DNA of 6,219 bases from an uncultured Bacteroidales bacterium (GCA_934692905.1 CAKUUM010000060.1:1-6219), one strand, 5' to 3'. Counted from the first letter of the stretch, positions 1-5,715 are shown. The notes: generated by a model not told the origin, from the letters alone. Translations and numbers: made by a program.

Positions 1-12
1 TGTACACTATAA

Positions 13-918
13 AATATAGATGTATGTGATGATTCCTCAACTTGTGCGGAGCCTTCCCCTTATATCGAACTCACGTTTGTTTACGTAAATGATGCTTATA
101 ACTATGTTAAAGATGAAACCGGTTATTCTCTTATCTATTCTAGGAACTATGGATTGAAAGCAGGTCAGGTAGTTGAAGGTCTTCAAGGAACAATGACAAT
201 TTTCAGCAAACTACCTGAGGTCGTTCCTACTGTCACTTTGGCAGATTTGACCATTACCGAAGGTACTGCTCCCGAACCCGAGTCGCTGACTACAGTTCCT
301 ACGATGGCAGATATCAACAAGTATGTGCGTATTGAGAATGTTGCTGTAGCAAAAGCATTTGAGTTCACTAATGCAGATAAACAAAGCACTGATGACAGAA
401 CTCTAGTTGCCAAATTGGGTGAAGAGGATATCACTCTCTACAATACCTTCAAAATTAACCAAGCCTTTGAGGTTGCCAACTACAATATCATAGGTATTGT
501 TACTTGCCATGATGCAACTATGCAGATTTCAGTTATCAGTGCAGAGAAAGTTCCTGTTACTTACTTTGTAGATGTTAACTATGACAAGACTATGGGTGCT
601 GTGGTTTATGGCGAAGACAAAGCCTTTACTATTGGCGAGTTTGAAGAAGGTACTAAGATTACCCTCACTGCTAATGCCAATGAGGGCTACAAGTTCATGA
701 GTTGGACGGTAGGCGAGGAGACCAACACGGAGAACCCGCTGACAATCACCGTTACCGCAGATATGACCATTACCGCTAACTTTGCAAAGGATGCTGCTAC
801 CGCCATTGACGACATCAATGCAGAGGACGTAGTGGCAGAGAAAGTTGTCCGCAATGGTCAGGTACTGATAGTTCGCGATGGCAAGACCTACAACGTAGTC
901 GGCAAAACCGTAGAGTAA
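13..918 (+). CDS. Secreted beta-rich protein with InlB-like repeat and Bacteroidales C-terminal tail, 5' end missing
   Basis: The frame is open from 13 to the TAA at 916-918 (301 codons), with an in-frame TAA at 10-12 and no ATG near the 5' end. The first start-like codon, TTG at 154, lies inside a domain that clearly begins earlier (YIELTFVYVND, about residues 17-27), so the true start is missing. Residues about 18-180 form a beta-rich domain like the OB-fold-type modules common in Bacteroidales secreted proteins; I name this fold from memory. Residues about 184-257 look like one divergent InlB B-repeat (GTKITLTANANEGYKF...SWTV...ITANF). Residues 263-301 are the RNGQVLIVRDGKTY-type tail, which resembles type IX secretion sorting tails. 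Inferred location: outer surface or exported. No catalytic motif is visible, so its function is unknown. The first 300 bases are about 41% G+C by hand count, against about 51% for 721-900. Family placement is fairly sure; whether the gene is intact is not. Confidence 0.8.
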   Translation, partial: NIDVCDDSSTCAEPSPYIELTFVYVNDAYNYVKDETGYSLIYSRNYGLKAGQVVEGLQGTMTIFSKLPEVVPTVTLADLTITEGTAPEPESLTTVPTMADINKYVRIENVAVAKAFEFTNADKQSTDDRTLVAKLGEEDITLYNTFKINQAFEVANYNIIGIVTCHDATMQISVISAEKVPVTYFVDVNYDKTMGAVVYGEDKAFTIGEFEEGTKITLTANANEGYKFMSWTVGEETNTENPLTITVTADMTITANFAKDAATAIDDINAEDVVAEKVVRNGQVLIVRDGKTYNVVGKTVE

Positions 919-940
919 ACAAACTACACATAATTTTGTT

Positions 941-988
941 TCCCCGTTCGGGGAGGGGCTGTCTCATGGTTGGGGCAGCCCCTTTTTT
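941..988 (+). terminator. Intrinsic terminator after the first secreted-protein gene
   Basis: A 10-bp stem pairs AGGGGCTGTC (954-963) with GGCAGCCCCT (974-983), with one T-G wobble and a 10-nt loop. Six T run from 983 to 988. A smaller hairpin, TCCCC-GTTC-GGGGA (941-954), abuts it and shares base 954. It begins 22 nt after the stop codon at 916-918, on the correct strand to end that transcript. Confidence 0.85.
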
Positions 989-989
989 A

Positions 990-1094
990 TTTACGATTTA
1001 CGAATTTACGATGTACGATTTATGTACGATTGAGAGGAAATTTAACCATTTCCCAGAGTATCAAGGATATAAAGTAATTTACGATGTACGATTT
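990..1094. repeat. TTTACGA/TGTACGA heptamer repeats with a 19-nt direct repeat
   Basis: TTTACGA occurs at 990-996, 997-1003 and 1005-1011, and the variant TGTACGA at 1012-1018 and 1023-1029. A second cluster lies at 1078-1091. The 19-mer AATTTACGATGTACGATTT is present identically at 1003-1021 and 1076-1094, 73 nt apart. A 12-nt core (AATTTACGATTT) recurs at 1666-1677, next to the downstream promoter. Between the two clusters a small inverted repeat, GGAAAT/ATTTCC, sits at 1036-1053. The area is noncoding and its function is unknown. Confidence 0.8.
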
Positions 1095-1099
1095 TGCGA

Positions 1100-1189
1100 A
1101 ATAAGAACAATAAGTCCAATAAGACAAATGAGTCTAATAAGCCTAATAAGTCCAATAGGTCCGATGAGACAAATAAGCCCAATAGTAAC
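1100..1189. repeat. 9-nt degenerate tandem array, ten units
   Basis: Ten consecutive 9-nt units run without gaps from 1100 to 1189. The consensus is AATAAGNCN, for example AATAAGTCC at 1109-1117 and 1145-1153 and AATAAGCCC at 1172-1180. The last unit is the most divergent. Because the period is a multiple of three, one plus-strand frame reads as Ile/Met-Ser-Pro/Leu style tripeptides. That explains an open frame here without any real gene. Arrays of this kind occur between genes in Bacteroidales, from memory. Confidence 0.85.
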
Positions 1190-1237
1190 CAACCACCTCG
1201 TGGCAAGATACGTATCCTCGCGAGAAGGTCGGCAGAA

Positions 1238-1278
1238 TCACATACTAATCACATACTAATCACATACTAATCACATAC
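1238..1278. repeat. 11-nt perfect tandem repeat, three copies plus a partial
   Basis: TCACATACTAA is repeated exactly at 1238-1248, 1249-1259 and 1260-1270, followed by an 8-nt partial copy (TCACATAC) at 1271-1278. The period is close to one turn of the DNA helix. There are no spacers, so this is not a CRISPR array. Confidence 0.9.
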
Positions 1279-1304
1279 ACTTAGCCCGAGAAATACACGA
1301 CAAA

Positions 1305-1325
1305 CAATGCGCAATGCGTAATGAC
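1305..1325. repeat. CAATGCG heptamer repeat, intergenic copy
   Basis: CAATGCG occurs twice in tandem at 1305-1311 and 1312-1318, followed by a degenerate third unit TAATGAC (1319-1325). The same CAATGCN heptamer family, at the same period of 7, recurs inside the 574-residue protein gene at 5161-5202. Confidence 0.7.
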
Positions 1326-1353
1326 TGTCGGGGAGTGCTCGAGAATTAAACGG

Positions 1354-1556
1354 ACGGCTACGCCGTATGATCATGGATGGTCATAAATTGATTAGCGTAA
1401 CCGACGTTAATAAACACCTTGACGGCAACTTTGACGATGACCTTGACGACGCGGGACGCGCCGTGTCCATACTGCATAGTATTTTCAACCGGTTTGTGCC
1501 AAACCGCCCGCGGACGAGGGCGTCCGCGTCCCCGGAATGCGCTCCCGGAATGCGTT
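1354..1556. repeat. Structured noncoding stretch: small hairpins with 12-nt and 13-nt tandem repeats
   Basis: This stretch holds perfect or near-perfect small hairpins: ACGGC-TAC-GCCGT (1354-1366), GGACG/TGTCC with one wobble (1454-1468), ATACT-GCAT-AGTAT (1469-1482), CGGTTTG-TGC-CAAACCG (1490-1506) and CGCGGACG-AGGG-CGTCCGCG (1509-1528). Three 12-nt units with a CYTTGACG core run from 1417 to 1452. Two 13-nt units, CCCGGAATGCGCT and CCCGGAATGCGTT, occupy 1531-1556. An open plus-strand frame covers the area (1367-1687) but its product is repetitive and unrecognisable. The stretch could be a REP-like intergenic element or a structured RNA. I see no known RNA family in it. Confidence 0.6.
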
Positions 1557-1674
1557 TACGGCGATATATGATGCAAAACCTCAATGCTGCAATTTTATCA
1601 GACATAAAAACACTAATGTTTGGTGCGGTTGGTATGACATATAATTTGCGACTTGTGTATATAAAAATTTACGA

Positions 1675-1706
1675 TTTGTGTATGTAAAATCTTTTGTGTA
1701 TCTTTG
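1675..1706 (+). promoter_or_regulatory. Bacteroidetes-type promoter for the CNNM gene
   Basis: A -33 TTTG (1675-1678) is separated by 20 nt from a -7 TATCTTTG (1699-1706), an exact match to TAnnTTTG. Transcription should start around 1711-1714, leaving a leader of roughly 45 nt before the ATG at 1756. The site rules out a GTG start at 1678, which would overlap the -33 element. The -33 element overlaps a copy of the TTTACGA repeat family. Confidence 0.8.
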
Positions 1707-1719
1707 CGGCAGTTTTCAC

Positions 1720-1744
1720 GGAGGGCGCGTACTATACCCCCTCC
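1720..1744 (+). promoter_or_regulatory. Possible hairpin in the CNNM mRNA leader
   Basis: GGAGGG (1720-1725) can pair perfectly with CCCTCC (1739-1744) across a 13-nt loop, ending 11 nt before the ATG at 1756. The GGAGGG is Shine-Dalgarno-like but lies too far upstream (about 30 nt) to serve this start directly. A regulatory role is only a suggestion: the stem is short and matches no riboswitch I know. Confidence 0.35.
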
Positions 1745-1755
1745 AGGACATACAG

Positions 1756-2916
1756 ATGGTATCATATTTATTACTTTATTTATTCCTTGCATTAGGTATC
1801 TCGTTTCTGTGTAGCGTGTTGGAATCGACCCTAATGTCCACTACATTATCTTACATCAATCTGCGTGAGGAAGAGGGTTACAAGCCCGCCACGCTGATGA
1901 AACGCTACAAAACAGAGACAGAACGCCCCTTGGCGGCTATCTTGTCGCTCAACACCATAGCCAACACCGTAGGTGCGGCAGGCGTGGGACAGCAGGCGTC
2001 GCAAGTGTTTGGTAACCAATGGTTCGGCTTGGCAAGTTTCACCATGACGCTGCTCATACTGGTGTTCTCGGAGATTATCCCGAAGACCATCGGCACCACC
2101 TATTGGAAGCAACTCATGGGCTTTGCGGCGTATGTGATACGCGTTCTCATAGTGGTGATGTTCCCGATAGTGAAGTTGATAGAACTGATTTCGCGTCTGT
2201 TCCCCGAGCCGGACGAGGCTGCCGTGAGCCGTGAAGAGGTGGTTGCCATGGCGAATGTGGGTGAAGAAGAGGGCGTGATAGAAGAGGACGAGAACAAGAT
2301 TATCCGCAATGTGATGCGCCTGAACGAGGTGAAAGCCTACGAGGTGATGACTCCCCGTGTGGTGGCGGCGACCGCCCCCGAGAAGATGACGCTGAAAGAG
2401 TACTACGACAGCGACCGCTATGACCACTTCTCGCGTATTCCCGTATATGCCGAGTCCCAGGAGTTTATCACGGGTTACGTGCTGCGTGACGATGCTCTGG
2501 AGGAACTGACCGAAGACCATTTCCAGAAGACATTGGGCGAAATCAAGCGTCCGTTGCCGTTCTTCGGGGAGGAGATGACGGTGAACGACATCTTTGACAA
2601 GATGCTCAAAGAGAAGTCGCAGATAGGCGTGATTATTGACGAGTACGGCTGCTTTCAGGGCATCCTGACCCTCGAGGACGTGATAGAGACGATTTTCGGT
2701 CTTGAGATTATCGACGAGATGGACGTCGTGCCCGACATGCAGGCATACGCCCGCGAGCGCTGGCAACAACGTCAGAAACGCTACAAACCGCTGTCAGCCA
2801 AGGATATAGCCACAGCACAAGAGCACAGCAAACTGACTGCAAAGATAGATAATTCTTCCTTGGACAACTCCATTGCGGAGTCTGCAAAGTCCGCTTACGC
2901 CCTGCACGAGGATTAG
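1756..2916 (+). CDS. CNNM/CorB-like transporter (DUF21 plus CBS pair), hemolysin family
   Basis: The product is a 386-residue inner-membrane protein, probably a divalent-cation (Mg2+/Co2+) transporter or efflux protein; substrate is inferred from the family. Residues 1-150 form the CNNM/DUF21 membrane domain, with hydrophobic stretches at about 1-25, 57-80, 90-110 and 119-148. Family-type motifs are CSVLES (19-24), SLNTIANTVGAAG (64-76) and SEIIPKTIG (105-113). An acidic helical segment follows (about 158-195), leading into VMTPR (197-201). A CBS pair spans about 195-318, ending in IIDEYGCFQGILTLEDVIE. The C-terminal CorC_HlyC domain of longer relatives is absent, as in the short DUF21-CBS subfamily. 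Residues about 345-386 are a low-complexity tail beyond the usual core. ATG 1756 is chosen because the promoter lies at 1675-1706. The gene is monocistronic and converges on the lipase gene 27 nt away. Confidence 0.92.
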   Translation: MVSYLLLYLFLALGISFLCSVLESTLMSTTLSYINLREEEGYKPATLMKRYKTETERPLAAILSLNTIANTVGAAGVGQQASQVFGNQWFGLASFTMTLLILVFSEIIPKTIGTTYWKQLMGFAAYVIRVLIVVMFPIVKLIELISRLFPEPDEAAVSREEVVAMANVGEEEGVIEEDENKIIRNVMRLNEVKAYEVMTPRVVAATAPEKMTLKEYYDSDRYDHFSRIPVYAESQEFITGYVLRDDALEELTEDHFQKTLGEIKRPLPFFGEEMTVNDIFDKMLKEKSQIGVIIDEYGCFQGILTLEDVIETIFGLEIIDEMDVVPDMQAYARERWQQRQKRYKPLSAKDIATAQEHSKLTAKIDNSSLDNSIAESAKSAYALHED

Positions 2917-2943
2917 CGTATGGCGCATTCCGTGTGAGGGGTA

Positions 2944-3828
2944 TTACAGAGACTGCTCGTAGCGGTCGATTGCCTCGTGCATCAGGCGCCGCCCGTGCTC
3001 AATGAGTGTGGCGGTCTGGTCGAAGGCGAAAGTGGTGTAGGCCCCCTGCGGCATCTCGGCGAGAATGTCGGGGTGTACGAGACGCGTCATCATGGTGGTG
3101 CTGTTTTGTATCATCATGTCCGTCATGCGGTTGAGCAGGGAGATATAGTTGACCGACGGCGTGAGGCTGGTGGTGTGTGTGTCCTCGAGAAACCTGTTGA
3201 TGGCGGGTATATCGGTGAGGAACTTGGGCAGGTTGGGGCGTTTTGGCTCTTCCACAGGCATCGTGTCGCGTGCGGAGATGTTCATTGCCACGAGAATGTC
3301 GCCTTCCGTTCTGTGGACGCGGTCCAAGGGCAGGGGGTTGAGTATGCCGCCGTCGATGAGCACTTGCCGGTCGCGTGTGACGGGTTGGAAGAACAGCGGG
3401 ATAGAGATAGATGCCCGGATGGCTTCCCAGAGGCTGCCCTGCTCGAAGAGCACCTCCTGACTATTGACCATGTTGCTGGCTACGATGGTGCAGGGTATGC
3501 CGAGGTCTTCGATATTGCAGTCGGGTACCACCTTTTTGAGTTCGTTGATGACCTTTTCGCCTTTCACCACGTGGTTGAGCGACAGCGACAAGTCGCCCAT
3601 CTGGAGGATACGCTGCTTGTCTATCTGCAGGAACCACTGCTTAGCCTCTTCCAATTTGCCTGCGGCGTACATACCCGCAATCATGGCTCCGATGGACGCA
3701 CCGGCAATACTGCTGATTTCGTAGCCTCGCGCCAAGAGTTCCTCAATAGCGCCGATATGCGCCATGCCCCTTGCGCCGCCCGAGGCAAGCACCAATGCCA
3801 CTTTCTTTGACTTGTTTTCCATGTTCAT
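2944..3828 (-). CDS. Patatin-like phospholipase, RssA type
   Basis: The product is a 294-residue serine acyl hydrolase with a Ser-Asp dyad, expected to hydrolyse phospholipid or other lipid esters. The substrate is unknown. The oxyanion-hole motif SGGARG is at 16-21. The nucleophile elbow GASIG (43-47) places the catalytic Ser at 45. The DGG motif (159-161) supplies the catalytic Asp159, followed by the typical ILNPLPL. There is no signal peptide or membrane segment, so it is probably cytoplasmic, as in the E. coli RssA/YchK family. Length and motif order match that family. Two starts are possible, Met1 and Met3 (ATG at 3828 or 3822), and nothing decides between them. The gene follows the EF-hand protein gene by 21 nt with no promoter visible between, so the two are probably co-transcribed. 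It ends tail-to-tail with the CNNM gene. Confidence 0.93.
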   Translation of the reverse strand: MNMENKSKKVALVLASGGARGMAHIGAIEELLARGYEISSIAGASIGAMIAGMYAAGKLEEAKQWFLQIDKQRILQMGDLSLSLNHVVKGEKVINELKKVVPDCNIEDLGIPCTIVASNMVNSQEVLFEQGSLWEAIRASISIPLFFQPVTRDRQVLIDGGILNPLPLDRVHRTEGDILVAMNISARDTMPVEEPKRPNLPKFLTDIPAINRFLEDTHTTSLTPSVNYISLLNRMTDMMIQNSTTMMTRLVHPDILAEMPQGAYTTFAFDQTATLIEHGRRLMHEAIDRYEQSL

Positions 3829-3849
3829 GAACCTTTAGTTTGTACTATC

Positions 3850-5574
3850 TTAGCAGCATGCGCACGGGCGGTACCCCAAGAGGTACAGCACCAGGACTGC
3901 GATGGCTAATGCCACCATGACAGCCGCAATGGCGATAGCCCGCTTGCCACCTTTGCCCAGTTTGCCTTTGGGGGCTTTCAGCAGAGGGAATTGCGCCTGC
4001 TCGGTCAGCGTGCCGCCGAACATCACACTCACGATAGCGTCGGCATTCACCGCCCAACCGTTGGCATTCAGCAGCGGTGAGAGATTGCGTTTGCGCAGTT
4101 TGAACCACGCCATAATCATAGCAGGTCCGCTGATTACCAACAGGATAGCAACGATAGCCAAAATATCTTGCCACCATGTCAGTTTGGCAAAACCGCCCAC
4201 GACGCTGGTGATGAAAGCCCCGATATACCCAACCGCCATGCCTATGGCAGCAAAGATACCGGCGAACTTGGCGATGTCGAAGGCTTGCACTTTTTCGGCG
4301 GGTTTCTCTTCAATGGGCTTCTGAGCGTTCTCCTGCACCTTGGCTGTGATGTCCGCGAAAGCCTTATTTTCCTTGTCTGCCGCCGACTTGTTGATGAGGT
4401 TGGTCAGCCACTCCCCGAATTTGCGGTACGGACTCCAGAACGCCTGCGCAATGGATATGGGGTTGTCGATTATCTTCACCACTTCGGCTTCCCAATCGCG
4501 CCCCTGACGGTCGTAGAAGAGGGCATGTTTGCCCACTTTGAGGTTGCGGATGTCGCCCACCGTCATGGCTGCCACTATCTGCATCTTCTCGCCCGTCGCC
4601 TGGTAGGTGCAGTTGCAATAGATGAGGAACATGCCGCTGGCAGCCGCCTGCGCATCGTGCTTTGCCATATCGTTCACGCGCAAGCATAGGTGGCAGGCAC
4701 GCTGGTCAATCACCAATGTACCCGCCTGGAAGATAGCCGCTTTGTGTTCGTTGCGCTCACGTTCATTACTTACGTGTTGATTGTTGGCTTCGCGAACGTA
4801 AAGTGGTTTCACGTTGTTGGTTTCCCGTTTTGCGTAGAAGTCCTGAAAGGACACGAAGTTGCGCAACAGCGTGTAGAAATCACGGGTGAGGAGCAGCAAC
4901 TTGCGCAGTGGCATATAGTCGGCTTGGGCTGCGGTGAGGGCGGCAGTATTGGCTGTATCCGCCTCGTTAACAGCCGCTTCGTATGCAGCAATTTTTGCGC
5001 CCATATCGCGGAACTCCTCTTCCTGTATACCCGGTACGGGGGCATCTGCGGGCAGGGTTGCCAAGCCCAAGGACTGGAGACGAGCCGTGGTGAAGTAGTC
5101 GTTGTAAGGCTGTTGGCACGCCTTGTAGGCAGCCATAATGTCCGCGGGGTAGGGGGCTTCGGGCAACGGGCAATGCTCAATGCTCAATGCACAATTCGCA
5201 AGGGCGTTATTGACGTCGTCCAATGTGATTTTGTCGCCCTTGGCTATCTTGGCTGCGGTGGCACGTATGGTATCGTCGGCAATATCTGTCAGACGGAGTT
5301 GGGCTTTGCCAGACAGCAGCACTTTGGGGTCTTGGAGCCGGGCACACAGCCAGTCGGCGGTAGCCACAACCTCCTGTACGTGTATCTTGCCGTCGCCCGA
5401 GATGTCCACCAGCCGCAGGCTCTCCTCGGGTATCTCCAATCCCGCCACGGGGCAGGAGAGGACAGTCCATAACTTCTCGTCTAATTCTCCAAGGTGGCGA
5501 ATATCCTCGCCCGATTGAATCTTTACTCGTGTGGTGCCACCTATCGTGGCAAAGGTCCAGTTGTACTTAGCCAT
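3850..5574 (-). CDS. Uncharacterised EF-hand membrane protein with C-terminal transmembrane segments
   Basis: The product is 574 residues of unknown function; I believe similar hypothetical proteins occur in other Bacteroidales, unverified. Residues 57-68 (DISGDGKIHVQE) form a canonical 12-residue EF-hand loop with Asp1, Ser3, Asp5, Gly6, Ile8 and Glu12, so Ca2+ binding is plausible. Residues about 184-280 are charged and probably helical. C294, C297, C320 and C322 (CxxC, then CxC) could form a metal site. Hydrophobic segments are at about 434-460, 468-490 and 546-567, and the protein ends PCACC. The basic loop 491-545 suggests an N-terminal cytoplasmic domain and an external C-terminus; no signal peptide is seen. 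ATG 5574 is chosen over an in-frame ATG at 5631 because the promoter at 5601-5631 lies between them. Residues 125-138 are encoded by a heptamer repeat. It is the first gene of an apparent operon with the lipase. Confidence 0.85.
   Translation of the reverse strand: MAKYNWTFATIGGTTRVKIQSGEDIRHLGELDEKLWTVLSCPVAGLEIPEESLRLVDISGDGKIHVQEVVATADWLCARLQDPKVLLSGKAQLRLTDIADDTIRATAAKIAKGDKITLDDVNNALANCALSIEHCPLPEAPYPADIMAAYKACQQPYNDYFTTARLQSLGLATLPADAPVPGIQEEEFRDMGAKIAAYEAAVNEADTANTAALTAAQADYMPLRKLLLLTRDFYTLLRNFVSFQDFYAKRETNNVKPLYVREANNQHVSNERERNEHKAAIFQAGTLVIDQRACHLCLRVNDMAKHDAQAAASGMFLIYCNCTYQATGEKMQIVAAMTVGDIRNLKVGKHALFYDRQGRDWEAEVVKIIDNPISIAQAFWSPYRKFGEWLTNLINKSAADKENKAFADITAKVQENAQKPIEEKPAEKVQAFDIAKFAGIFAAIGMAVGYIGAFITSVVGGFAKLTWWQDILAIVAILLVISGPAMIMAWFKLRKRNLSPLLNANGWAVNADAIVSVMFGGTLTEQAQFPLLKAPKGKLGKGGKRAIAIAAVMVALAIAVLVLYLLGYRPCACC
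5161..5202. repeat. Heptamer repeat inside the EF-hand protein gene
   Basis: Six 7-nt units run from 5161 to 5202. On the plus strand they read GGGCAAC, GGGCAAT, GCTCAAT, GCTCAAT, GCACAAT and TCGCAAG, with CAATGCT-type cores. On the minus (coding) strand they encode residues 125-138, including NCALSIEHC, without breaking the frame. The family matches the intergenic CAATGCG repeat at 1305-1325. Confidence 0.75.
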
Positions 5575-5600
5575 AAAAATCAAAATACCATAATCAACTG

Positions 5601-5631
5601 CAAAAATACTGCTTTTCTCCGAAATATGCAA
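5601..5631 (-). promoter_or_regulatory. Bacteroidetes-type promoter for the EF-hand protein and lipase operon
   Basis: On the minus strand a TTG (5631-5629) is followed, after 20 nt, by TATTTTTG (5608-5601), an exact TAnnTTTG match. The expected transcription start is near 5594, leaving a leader of about 20 nt before the ATG at 5574. The spacer length equals that of the promoter at 1675-1706. The weaker -33 element (TTG rather than TTTG) lowers confidence a little. Confidence 0.7.
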
Positions 5632-5645
5632 CCCCCGTTAACAAC

Positions 5646-5699
5646 AGGACTCCCATATTCCACCGAGATGCGATTGTCTCCGTAGAATATGGGAAGCCC
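5646..5699 (-). terminator. Strong inverted repeat after the right-hand secreted-protein gene, possible terminator
   Basis: TCCCATATTC (5651-5660) and GAATATGGGA (5685-5694) form a perfect 10-bp stem. It extends outward with one wobble and one mismatch to about 15 bp (5646-5699). The 24-nt interior can form a small nested stem (CGAGA/TCT-C-CG). It lies 16 nt after the stop of the minus-strand gene at 5716, where a terminator is expected. No T-run follows on either strand, so intrinsic termination is not certain. It could instead be a 3' mRNA-end structure. Confidence 0.5.
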
Positions 5700-5715
5700 G
5701 TTCTATAGTGGTAAT

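Noticed and set aside
154..156. TTG as the start codon of the first gene
   Set aside because: Residues encoded upstream, including YIELTFVYVND, belong to the same beta-rich domain, so the TTG is internal.
936..1259. Plus-strand open frame of 107 codons
   Set aside because: It starts inside the terminator and its product is translated tandem repeat (SPI/RQM/SLI tripeptides). There is no family resemblance and no promoter.
1100..1278. CRISPR array
   Set aside because: Units are 9 and 11 nt long, directly abutting with no unique spacers, and no cas genes are present.
1678..1680. GTG start giving a 412-residue CNNM protein
   Set aside because: It overlaps the -33 element and precedes the -7 element, so the mRNA would not contain it. 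The extra 26 residues also do not look like a family N-terminus.
1367..1687. Plus-strand open frame of 106 codons
   Set aside because: It crosses the 12-nt and 13-nt repeats, hairpins and the promoter of the next gene. The product is low complexity in part and unrecognisable. A small real gene here is possible but unsupported.
1846..2769. Long minus-strand open frame of 307 codons opposite the CNNM gene
   Set aside because: The plus strand encodes clear CNNM and CBS motifs. The antisense product is rich in His and Leu and matches nothing, as expected of a shadow frame in G+C-rich codons.
2917..2943. Bidirectional terminator between the convergent CNNM and lipase genes
   Set aside because: The 27-nt gap shows no convincing stem or T-run on either strand.
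2977..3810. Plus-strand open frame of 277 codons opposite the lipase gene
   Set aside because: The minus strand carries all patatin catalytic motifs in order, and the plus-strand product resembles no family.
4690..5472. Plus-strand open frames opposite the 574-residue protein gene (also 4168-4689 and 5180-5518)
   Set aside because: The minus strand gives one continuous frame with an EF-hand loop, membrane segments and a matching promoter. The plus-strand products are shadows.
5629..5631. ATG start giving a 593-residue EF-hand protein
   Set aside because: It coincides with the -33 element of the promoter. The family-like N-terminus MAKYNWTF begins at 5574.
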